From Triplophysa rosa (lineage: Eukaryota > Chordata > Actinopteri > Cypriniformes > Nemacheilidae), in contig NC_079897.1 in the NCBI RefSeq assembly GCF_024868665.1, positions 4,958,475 to 5,022,474 of the forward strand: a stretch of DNA of 64,000 bases, written 5' to 3'. Positions within the stretch are counted from its first letter, which is position 1; each line of letters starts with the position of its first letter. The translations under genes and the position numbers were made by a program. Under the pieces are notes generated by a model, which worked only from the letters and a program-made list of their open reading frames with translations, ran no database searches and had not been told where the DNA came from. Below, one piece after another: positions 47,401 through 59,400 of this stretch.

Positions 47401-50400
47401 GAAAATATGCTTTTTTTAAAATGCGTATTTTTAAAATACGTTTAATCTCATTTTCTTCCTCTGTTTATATCATCTGCACTGTGATTGGCTGGATTAGTTC
47501 CACATGGTCGTTCAATCGCGCACACAACGAGATCACTAGGCGATAATATCAAACAGGTTTGAAAATATTGTAGCGTCTGGGATAGCTCGAGACAGGTCCA
47601 GATTGCGTTGCACACCTGCTTATACTTAACGAGCTTCGGCGACCGATTTGGTCGCGATCCGGAGGTTTTGTCGGAGACCTTGGAAATACAATGGTTCAAG
47701 TCTTACCTCTCTATAGGTCATTTAGAGTATCCTGGAGAGGTGAGGTCTCGGAGTCCCAACATCTCAATACAGGGGTGCCTCAGGGCTCAGTGCTTGGACC
47801 TTGCCCTTTTCCGTATATACGATATCCCTAGGTTCTGTCATTCGGAAACATGGCTTTTCATATTACTGCTGTGCGAATAATACACAACTCCACTCTTTTC
47901 AGTCTGACGATCCGACTGTTTCTGTGACATTTCGCTCTGGATGAAGGACCACCACCTGCAGCTGAACCTTGCAAAAACATAACTGCTTGTAATCCCAGCC
48001 GACCCAAAGATTCATCACAACCTCTCCATTCAACTAGGCTCATCGACCATCACACCTTCCAGAATGGCCAGAAACCTGGGAGTGGTAATCGATGATCATC
48101 TTAACTTCACGGATCATGTTGCCAGAACCACCTGGTCCTGTAGATTCATCCTCTACAACATTAGGAAAATTAGACCTTTCCTGTCCGAGCATGCTACGAA
48201 AGTCCTAGTCCAGGCTCTTGTCCTGTCCAGACTGGACTATTGCAATGCGCTACTGGCTGGACTTCTAGCCTGCACAACCAGACCTCTACAGATGATCCAG
48301 AATGCAGTGGCAAGAGTGGTCTTCAAAGACCCGAAGAGAGCACACATCACTTCTCTCTTCATTAAGTTACATTGGCTTTGTATAGTCGCTTGCATCAAAT
48401 TCAAAGCTCTGCTCTTGGCCTTCAAGACCACCACTGGTTCGGCACCCTCATATCTTCACTCGCTAATACAGACTTATGTACCCGCCAGATCCCTACACTC
48501 TGCAAACGAACAACGTCTTGTAGTGCCATCCCAAAAAGGGAAAAAATAATTCTCACAGATTCTATGGATCTGTTCCACATTTGTGGAATGATACAAGATC
48601 AATAGATTCTGTAGCCATCTTTAAGAATCGGCTGAAAACACATCTCTTCCGTCAGCACCTGACCGATTAGTTTTGACTTCTATCCCTTTTCTACTCTTTC
48701 TATCCTTAAAAAAAATTAGCTTTGAACACTGTGGTAGGCTTTATGAGACCAGTTTTACTGCGCTTATGCTTTTTGTTGTCCTTATGTTGTGCCAATTACT
48801 TCCATTTTTTACCTCATTTGTAAGTCGCTTTGGATAAAAGCGTCTGCTAAATGTAAATGTTTTTTGAATTCCACCTGTTGCTTACTGTACTCTACTGTAC
48901 TATTACCCATTGGTTCAAGCTTAGTTATTGTCTCCTTTTAATCTAATAATGCATTTTCTTCTGATCTCTGCCATAACTCTGTCAGGATTTCAGGATTATG
49001 GTCCGTTGAACGTGTTCTATCATAGCACTGCTGCGCTTGTTCAGATGAAAGATTAGACAGCAGGAAGTTTGTCATTGTTGTCTGTCTGGAGAATCAGCAG
49101 CTCTCAGGGGTGCTGGGACCCAGCCGACAATGCTGTTGATAAAGCCACAGAGGGCACAGGCGTAAACTCAGCAGGTTTAGAGCAGTTTTGAACACAAGTA
49201 TCAGATGCTTTGACCTGTCTGCATGCAGCCAATACAGCAGTCAACACGGTTGCTTTGTTACTGCTGATTCACAACAAGTCTTTCCAGTCCCTCTTCTTTA
49301 TTTCTATTGAAAGTAATCCTTGGAAAATATAATCCTTAACTTCTTATTAAACTTTGTGTAATGCCAATACGGTGGTCTATGTGTGTATTAAATAGGTTAA
49401 AACATAATCTACAGACATCTTTTGTCTAACATTTTCTGCAGATTTGAAAGCCGTTGAGAGCCAGACTCACCAGCATAGTTTAATCTTTAGTTATATATGA
49501 CATAAAAAAGTAAGAACGCAGAGAGATGATTTGAGACTGCAGGGCAAAGTCTGTATTGGTAATATTTATGTCTATGTCTTATATTATGCTTCTCTGTTTT
49601 ATGTTTTGTGTGCTTATCTCATTAGTAAATGTTACTTCTCTACTCTATTCATAGAAACAAAAGCTTTACAAATGTTTAGTTGAATGGGACTAGACAGAGT
49701 CCAACCAAATTAAATTAGCCAAAGATGTCCCTATGCATAGCTCACTGGCTGCTGTATGGCTAAACTGTTATCCTGCATCATTAAACAAACACACTTCATC
49801 CTATCCATATGGCAACATTAGTGCTATCTCTGAATACAGTATTACAGTAACTTTAGGATATAGGGCCTAGTCTGTACAGTGTACACAGATCAGATTGTCC
49901 ATGCACACATTAGATAAAAAACAGACACAACCTAAACGTTATAAAATCCGTAAAAGCTTTTCCTTCAATAAAATGGCTCGGGTGAACTGTTTTGGCCCGT
50001 TGGTTTGAGATTATGAGTGGTTTGAGATTATGAGTGTGACTGCTGGTTGTACTATCATAAACAAGTCAAATATAAAGAGGCATCGGTTCTGCAATTATGT
50101 TTTAGGTACTTGACTTCCTGGAGTTTGTAGATAATTCAGTTTATTGTTGCAGACGGTGTGATAAGAGTGTTATTATTATTTAGATGGCCTTTTAATTTCA
50201 TCTGTCCAACAACTTTCTGGATGACCTTTATGCTGCATGCGATGCTTGTGACTTTAAACTGACCTACTATGTTGTCACATTCAGTCAAATTACTTGTCAT
50301 GTCAAATGATCAATATTTTGCAACTAAAGAAATGCACTTTTGAGAAATACATTTAAAATAAAATGTCTAGATTATAATGTGCCATACTTTAGAATATTTC

Positions 50401-53400
50401 AAAATTATGGACTAATGGTAGATGCATTATGGGAGTTTTAATGAAGATGTCTCTCAATACCCAATAAGTGGCTCTTTGCAGGAGCTCAAGTAGTTATATC
50501 TAGTAATGACCAAATTCTTATAATTCAAACATCTTACAATGGTTTCTCGGGTAAGAGCAGGAACTCTTCATTCATATAGACTTCGCAGCTCCTCATATTT
50601 AATTACAGCTTCACTGCTTGAATGGCACAACTTCTCACAATGGTAACTGTGTTGTCAGTGGCAACAAGTATGCATTCTTCCTCTTTGAGAGCATAATATG
50701 AGTATGCATTTACACAATATAACACACTACGGCTGCAACAACTAATCGATAATAATCGATAATGAAACTAATGTCATTATCTATTAGTTGGTCTGTGACG
50801 TCACTTGACGTCACGCAGTTATAAATCGTCTGTCGGTACACGATCCGGGATGCCTGCACGATCCGTCCGCGCATGCGCATAATGACGTAGTAGATCATTC
50901 TGTTTAGCGACGACACTGCACGATCTGTTCCACGCTAGTGATGGGAAGTTCGGATCATTTTACTGACTCGGATCTTTGAGTCTCGTTCAGCAAAATGAAC
51001 GAATCTTTTTTCGAGTCATATCGTTCATTTCGTTCATTATGCAAACGTTGATCACATTACAAACAATACAAAACTATAATGCTATAAGAAACAGAAAAGA
51101 TTAATTCATTGTTTACCTGGGTCTTTAGTCTATGAATTAGCTCACCACACCTCTTATCTGACAAGTCCTCGGGTTTGACCCTTCGTTCATCACGTGACAG
51201 CGTCGTAAGCTAAACCAATGCAGTCAGAGCCGGAAAGAGAATTGATTAGTTCACCTCTCGAGTCTTCGGGTTTGACTCCTTCGTTCATCACGTGACAGCG
51301 TCGTAAGCTAAACCAATGCAGTCAGAGCCGGAAAGAGAATTGATTAGTTCACCTCTCGAGTCTTCGGGTTGACTCGTTCGTTCATCACGTGACAGCGTCG
51401 TAAGCTAAACCAATGCAGTCAGAGCCGGAAAGAGAATTGATTAGTTCACCTCTCGAGTCTTCGGGTTTGACTCCTCGTTCATCACGTGACAGCGTCGTAA
51501 GCTAAACCAATGCAGTCAGAGCCGGAAAGAGAATGATTAGTTCACCTCTCGAGTCTTCGGGTTTGATCTTCGTTCATCACGTGACAGCGTCGTAAGCTAA
51601 ACCAATGCAGTCAGAGCCGGAAAGAGAATTGATTAGTTCACCTCTCGAGTCTTCGGGTTTGATCTTCGTTCATCACGTGACAGCGTCGTAAGCTAAACCA
51701 ATGCAGTCGAGCCGGAAAGAGAATTGATTAGTTCACCTCTCGAGTCTTCGGGTTTGATCCTTCGTTCATCACGTGACAGCCGTAAGCTAACCAATGCAGT
51801 CAGAGCCGGAAAGAGAATTGATTAGTTCACCTCTCGAGTCTTCGGGTTTGACTCCTTCGTTCATCACGTGACAGCGTCGTAAGCTAAACCAATGCAGTCA
51901 GAGCCGGAAAGAGAATTGATTAGTTCACCTCTCGAGTCTTCGGGTTTGAATCGTTCGTTCTTCTTGAATTCCAGTACAGGACCCATAGAATGTTGCGCAA
52001 TGCGCATGCGCGCTGAACGAATCACTCCCTGACGACTCGTTCTTCCCGAGTCACATTAAAGATTCGTTCAAAATGAACGAATCGTTCAAGAACGACCCAT
52101 CACTATTCCACGCTTGAGCACCTTTGTACCGCGACTTTCACTACTGTCCACCTCTGGTCTCATGTCACTTCTGTGTGCACACTATGCGTTGAAATACTCT
52201 GTAACGTTTCCCCAGACTTGTTTGTAGTTCTTTCTTCATGTAAGTGCAGATAGTCTAGGCGGAAATGCATATTATGTTCCTTATTGTGTTCTGTAAACAC
52301 CATTGAAGGGATTATTCTTCATTTAGATTTTATAGATAGATATATTAGCCTATATATAGACCCATACTAATACAAAATGAGTCGATTTAAAGTTAACTAA
52401 TATTAGCAGCTTTTAATAAAAACCGTCTTTGACAATACTACTGACCTCAGATCGAAACACAGCAAGTTAGGCCTAATGCCATGCAGCAATGAATCGCAAA
52501 GGGGAGTATGGGGGAAACTGAAGGTTTGTAGTGACAGACTCTCAAGACTCAGACTTTATTCCACATGTAACCAAAATCGTGTATGTTCATGTAACAACTC
52601 CTTTATTATTTTGGATTGGCAACCACGTAAACACATCGTAATGCATAGCGTAAGCTACATTTTAAAACATCAAAATAGACCCGCCATGAACTGTTAAATG
52701 AAAAACACAATGTAGCCTACAAAAATATGCCGCCAGTTGTGCCGTCTGGCCGTCAAGTGTTTCATCGCATGCATTGCTTGATACCAATAGTGTAGGGAAA
52801 CCGTGACGTTGTTTACTACGTCATTAGGCGCAGAACGGATCGTGCAGGCATTCCGGATCGTGTACCGACAGCGTCTTCTTACCTTTTAAAATTACCATTT
52901 TAGATGTGTCTCTCCGTGCAGCATGAGCTGCGCAGTTTTAAAGTCACACGTGTCTCTCCGTGCAGCGCGAGGTGCGCAGTTTTAAAGTCACACGTGTCTC
53001 TCCGTGCAGCGCGAGGTGCATAGTTTTAAAGTCACACGTGTCTCTCCGTGCAGCGCGAGGTGCGCAGTTTTAAAGTCACACGTGTCTCTTGGTGCAGCGG
53101 GAGGTGCGCAGTTTTAAAGTCAGACGTGTCTCTCAGTGCAGCGCGAGTTGCTCAGTTTTAAAGTCACACGTGTCTCTTTGTGCAGCGCAAGGTGCGCAGT
53201 TTTAAAGTCACACGTGTCTCTCCGTGCAGCGCGAGGTGCGCAGTTTTAAAGTCACACGTGTCTCTCAGTGCAGGCGAGGTGGCAGTTTAAAGTCACACGT
53301 TCTCAGTGCAGGCGAGGTGCGCAGTTTTAAAGTCACACGTGTTCTCCGTGGTTGTGTCTCTCCTTGCAGCTCAAGTTGCGCAGTTTAAAGTCAGGCGTGT

Positions 53401-56400
53401 CTCTCGGTGCATGCGTCTCTCGTGCAGCGCGAGGTGCGCAGTTTTAAAGTCAGACGTGTTTTACATGCATCTCTTCAAGCTGCGCAGTTTTAAAGTTTAA
53501 AGGGAGAGGTGTTTTAATGACAAAGTTAAAGATTATATAGTAAAACTCAATTTGTGGCGTTTGCACTTTGCAAAGTACATATTAGGCTAAATACACTGAT
53601 TTGGTGGTTTATTTAGTTCAGAGGTGGGTAACGAAGTACATTTACTTGAGTACTGTACTTAAGTACACTTTTTGAGTATTTGTACTTAAGTATTACTTTT
53701 TCTGTTTACTTTTTACTGTACTTCACTACATTTGAATGACAAATATCTCACTTTTCATGGCACAAAAAAAAATATTTCCTTGGCCGACCCTCCCCTCGCT
53801 CCCACATTTGGGAGAGACTATTGTCAGTTGCTTCTAATATGACACACATGAATCAACTCACCAGGTGTGTTAATTATGGAGACATTCACAACATTTTGGG
53901 AGAAGGCTAATGAGTTCAGTTGTGTATACTTTTCCCATATCTGATTTACTTATCATAAGCAAAAGATGTTATTACATTTATATCCGATTAATCGAAATAA
54001 AATAAAATAATAACAATCGACCAACTAATCGATTATCAAAATAATCGTTAGTTGCAGCCCTATAACACACAACACAACATTTTTATTTTGCCATTAAAAA
54101 CCCTTTGCTTACCAAACGTTGTACTGTATGCTTCGACATACATAACATTTGTGAGGTCATATACCCCCCCCTTTATTTGCATTTTTACATTAATTTACAT
54201 TGTTTACAAAATTGTAAATTAATATGTTTATTATTAAAGAAGCAGTTTTTTAATGTGAATGCCAATTGTGCCAACAAATGGAACTGCAGAAACAACATTG
54301 CTTTTAATTGGTCATTTAATCCGTTTTCAATTTATCCATTGATTAATCGTTTTAATGTTTCTGTTTCGTACTGGTCAGGTGTGTTTTTATATGTATGTGT
54401 TTTCATAGTATATGTTAGTATATATCACATTATTCTTCCAGCCCTGAATGTCCTTTACACCTCAGGGCAATGGCACGCAGTCCCCTCATTACTAGCGCGC
54501 ACTCCATGTATAGCTCCGGTCGTGTTTGAACACAAGCGCTCACCCTTTTCATGTGTGGAAAAACACATGCATGCTCACAACAACAACACAACACAACTCA
54601 CACACACACACACACACACACCCATTTACACACACTGATCCTGCTCCAGGATATAAATAACACTTCTTGATTAGGTCTTTGGAATCAGGAGTAAGACCCC
54701 ATCCGAACGTCATGCAGGTCTCTCTCACTTTCGCTTACATCTTACCAGTGTGTAGCCAGTGATTTGGAGCAGTTGCCGCGTTAGGTGCGCGTGTGAAGCA
54801 GACCTTTCACGATTTGTTCTTGGTAGATGAGAATCGCTGTTTTGAGGAAGTGTGTTGAGGCTTCTTCTTCAATAGCTGTGTAGACTATCATTTCATTTTT
54901 GCTTTAACTTTTCAGATTCATCTGTGTTTTTCATCTGTAACTGGTAGCGGACGCTTTGGATGAGAAGCATCGCTGAATGATTCTTAACTCTGCCCTTGAG
55001 TGACTACATCAGTATTGTTTTTGTGGTGTTCACCGGTGTTTGATTTCTCAGTGAAAACATTCGGCAGTCCCTCCCCAGGGTCTGTGAACAATGCAGAACT
55101 TCTGGGGAGACATCGTGAATCTAAGGAGCACCAGAGGAGCTAAGATTTTCTCGGTATGTTTGTGTGTTTGACCCAAAGCAGATGATTTTTTATCATGAGC
55201 ATCGTTTGAGCATGATTTAGATTTCAGATTCTGCGTAGCTCATCAAATATGTTTTGGCTTTGTATCAGAGTTTGCTTGCCGGATCCTGTTTCAATATATT
55301 GCCATAGGAGCACAGGACACATGGGTTTAGCATGAAATGTAATTAACTTGAGAGTGAAATCTGGTGGTTTTCACATGAATTGGGACTGAAGGTCTCGGTA
55401 GACCCGAGACACCCGCCTGTCACATGTGGTTATGGCTTTAAATTCTATGTCCACATTGTACCCTTTGCTGCGTTTTGCCCTTTGGGCTGATATCCGATGC
55501 CACGGCACTCAGGAATGCTTGGACAGAGGCCCGTGGTAGGACAGAGCCACCTTGGTTTTTTTAATACCCTGGAGTCGCCGTGAAACTGCTGGAAGAGGTC
55601 ATACTCGCATTATATGTTGCAGAGTAATTTGGTAACTTACACCTGATTATCACTAAAATGTGTGTCCATCATATTTAATCGTGCTGTATGTAAGGATGAG
55701 TTCATAGGTGACATGACTGGTGGAAAATCTCCAGCCGGTACCAAAAGGTAGTTATTTTTATGTTATGCTCAGTAACCAATGATGGCTATTTTTATAAATA
55801 TACAGTTGACACAATATTTTGATATATTCAAAATATCTCAAAATATTTAAATTGGTTTTACAGACCTAAAGCATTATCATATCGCGTATTGCATTTTTTT
55901 TACTTATTGTATTTCGCATTTTTCTTCAATATCGCACAACCCTAGATTACATTTACATTTAGTCATTTAGCAGACTCTTTTATCCAAAGCGACTTACAGA
56001 GAGTTCAGGGAGCAATAAAGCGATATGTCATACAGGAGCAATAATACAATATGTGCTAATACCAAGTTACTAGTTTCAACAAAAGCCAGAACAATACGTG
56101 TTGAAATATAAAGAGAAAGAGAAAGAGAGAGGGTTAGTGTTTTTTTTCATTTGTCTGTCAAGTATTCACAGGAGTTAGGAAGAATGTTCCACCAGGAAGG
56201 AGTTGTGAATGAGAATGAGCGGGAAAGCGATTTACTGCCCTTATGAGAAGGCAATAAAAGATGCCGCTCGTTTGCTGAACGCAGGGTTCTTGAGGGGGTG
56301 TAGGAGGGTGTGAAAGTATGCCGGTGCAGATCCAGTGATAGTCCTGTAGGCAAGCATTAGTGACTTGAATCTGATACGGGCTTCAACCGGCAGCCTGTGG

Positions 56401-59400
56401 AGAGAGATGAAAAGGGGTGCAGGGCTTGACATTAAGCATTGTCATGTGGTTGTCCTTCGGACAAGTAAATTTGACATTCACTTGTCCGAGTACAAAAATT
56501 ACTTGTCCAAAGATAAAAAAAAAGATATTTCATTTGAATTATAATATAATATAATCTTTTCTGATTTAGATCAAGTTTGTCAAGTTTGCGTCTAAGCATT
56601 TTAACTAGTGTCCGCTTTGGCCGCCTGAATTTGGTTATAGGCCTACTCTCCGTGACTGCTATAAAACAAAGGCAAGCAGTAATTATTATTAGTGTTAAGG
56701 CTGTAAGTTATCTTTTTTTTTTGCACATAGCACTGGTGCTAGAGAGGTTTAAAGTTTGGTAGCACAGGCAGAAATGTGCAAGTGTAGTTCATCATGAATA
56801 GGCAGATAACTGACAAAAGACATTAATGTTACATACAGATGGATAAATTAGGGACATATCATTTTTAGATTACCTAAATTTGTTTTAATATTTCTATGTT
56901 CTGTGTTTTTCCCTTTTTACTATACAATAGTGGTATATTTGTCCACATAAATTACTGTAGTATACTATAGTATTTACTATAGTAAACTGCAGTAAAATTC
57001 TTACTATATTGTTTTTGAACTTTACTATAGTTTACAGTGTTTATCAATTTACTACAAGGGCACTTCAATTTTCAATAGCAAATACTATAGTACACTACAG
57101 TATTTTTTGTCTGAGTGTTCAATTTAACGGGACTTTTATTTTGACGGGTCTTCGGGTTTGCCGATAGCTTCACTCAAACAGTAAAACGATCGTAAAATAA
57201 ACTCTCAGAGGAACTCTGGAGATGAAGTTCGTGTTCATGTCCTCATACGGTGCAGACGCAGATAAATACTCGACCATCACTCGTGTTGTATGTTAAACTG
57301 TGCACATAATTCACTCAGGCACGCAGAACAGCCAGATGACATTTAAATAACAGGATTCCGCGTCCGCATGGACTCAGTGCGGTGCGCCATTGATTACTGT
57401 CACACACAAAAAAGCACAACCACGACAAACACGCAGCTCTGTCTAATGCACATATTCTTATTATTCTACATATATGTCGCACTGTTTTTTTTTTTCAAGT
57501 TACTTGTCCGGTCGGGCAAGTCAAGTTCTCTCTCACTTGCCCATACAAAACATTCACTTGTCCCGGACAAGCGGACAAGCGTTAATGTCGAGCCCTGGGG
57601 TGTCACATGAGCCCTTTTGTGCTCTTGGAAGACGAGGCGTGCTGCTGCATTCTGAACGAGCTGGAGTGGTTTGATAGCCTTTGCAGGAAGACCAGCAAGG
57701 AGAGCATTGCAGTAGTCCAACCTTGAGATTACCAGGGCCTGGACAAGGAGTTGTGCCTCATGCTCAGTGAGATAGGGTCTAACCTTTCTAATGCTAAATA
57801 AGGCATATCGGCATGACCGCGTTATCTTTGCAATGTGATCGTTGAAGGACAGCTGTTCATCAAATATGACTCTGAGGTTCCTGGCTGTTTTGGAAGGAGT
57901 GATTGTGGACACTTTAGTTGATACTTAAGCACAATTATGCTTCTCTAGTAGGGATGCTCCGATCTGATATTTGTATCGGTATCGGTGTCCATACTGAATA
58001 TAATTCTATCGGGTATCGGTGACAATTGGCCCGATCTGACATAAAATTTCTGCTAGGCGGTGTAAAAGTTTACGGAAATGCTGGCTCTGAAACGCTTTCG
58101 CGCCGCCGCTGTACTGTGCGCAGTGTGACATTATACGCTAGCCACTTTCTCTGTACGCAGGTGAACAAGCTAACATATGGAGCATAGTGCAGCGAACAGC
58201 ATGGAGCGATTTAGAGGTATTTTACAACAGCCGTGCCAACAAGTTCCACCCATGTTTGCAATATATGCCAAGTAAATGTTCTGAGGGGTGGTGATAAAAC
58301 TTTGAATTATACTACAAATTTATTGAAGCATTTACAGAGATTTCATCCCAAAGAGCATGTTATAAACTAAACAGATATAGAGATTTTGTTTCTATTTTTT
58401 GTACACATTTACCAAGCTAGTGAAGCTGTTGTTTTTTTAGCTGCTTTTGTTTTGGATGTTTAATTCCTATTTGCACTTTAATTTTGAATGTCAAGTTTAA
58501 GCTAGTGAACTTGTTGTTTTATTTAGCAATTGTTGCACTGATGCTGGTTTAATAAATAATTCACTAAACTTGTGAATAATTTGTTTGTTATTTTGTTGGT
58601 TTGTTTGGTTAGGAAATTATTGTTTAAGTCGAGATTGATGGAGGGCTCCATACTAGGGATACCATGGTCCTTAAACCAGGTACTGGTAGCTTTGGCACTG
58701 TGTGCAGGTGCCAAGTCCTGTGGGAAAATGAAATCTGCATCTCCATAAAGTTGGTCAGCAGCAGGAAGCATGAAGTGCTCTATAACTTCCTGGTATACGG
58801 CTGCGTTGACCTTGGACCTCAGAAAACACAGTGGACCAACACCAGCAGATGACATGGCACCCCAAACCATCACTGACTGTGGAAACTTTACACTGGACCT
58901 CAAGCAACGTGGATTCTGTGCCTCTCCTCTCTTCCTCCAGACTCTGGGACCCTGATTTCCAAAGGAAATGCAAAATTTACTTTCATCAGAGAACATAACT
59001 TTGGACCACTCAGCAGCAGTCCAGTCCTTTTTGTCTTTAGCCCAGGCGAGACGCTTCTGATGCTTCCTGCTGCTGACCAACTTTATGGAGATGCAGATTT
59101 CATTTTCCAACAGGACTTGGCACCTGCACACAGTGCCAAAGCTACCAGTACCTGGTTTAAGGACCATGGTATCCCTGTTCTTAATTGGCCAGCAAACTCG
59201 CCTGACCTTAACCCCATAGAAAATCTATGGGGTATTGTGAAGAGGAAGATGCGATATGCCAGACCCAACAATGCAGAAGAGCTGAAGGCCACTATCAGAG
59301 CAACCTGGGCTCTCATAACACCTGAGCAGTGCCACAGACTGATCCACTCCATGCCACGCCGCATTGCTGCAGTAATTCAGGCAAAAGGAGCCCCAACTAA

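Larger units (their letters stand above)
50728..54062. mobile_element. 3.3-kb hAT-like composite element with perfect 8-bp target duplication
   Basis: The left end TACGGCTGCAACAACTAATC is mirrored by CGTTAGTTGCAGCCCTA at the right. The flanks TAACACAC (50720-50727) and TAACACAC (54063-54070) are identical. A second inner inverted pair is present: GTCGGTACACGATCC at 50833-50847 against GGATCGTGTACCGACAG at about 52855-52871. Inside are a further hAT-like element (50936-52105) and two tandem arrays. Near 53625-53720 is a fragment of the TACTTGAGTACTGTACTTAAG repeat family. No intact transposase frame was found. Confidence 0.8.

Noticed and set aside
51165..53515. CRISPR array
   Set aside because: Units are 97 and 44 bp tandem repeats without spacers, in a vertebrate intron inside a transposon.
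54105..54638. 177-codon open frame upstream of the internal slc4a7 promoter
   Set aside because: It is AT-rich, partly made of a CA repeat, and has no family resemblance; it lies next to a transposon edge.
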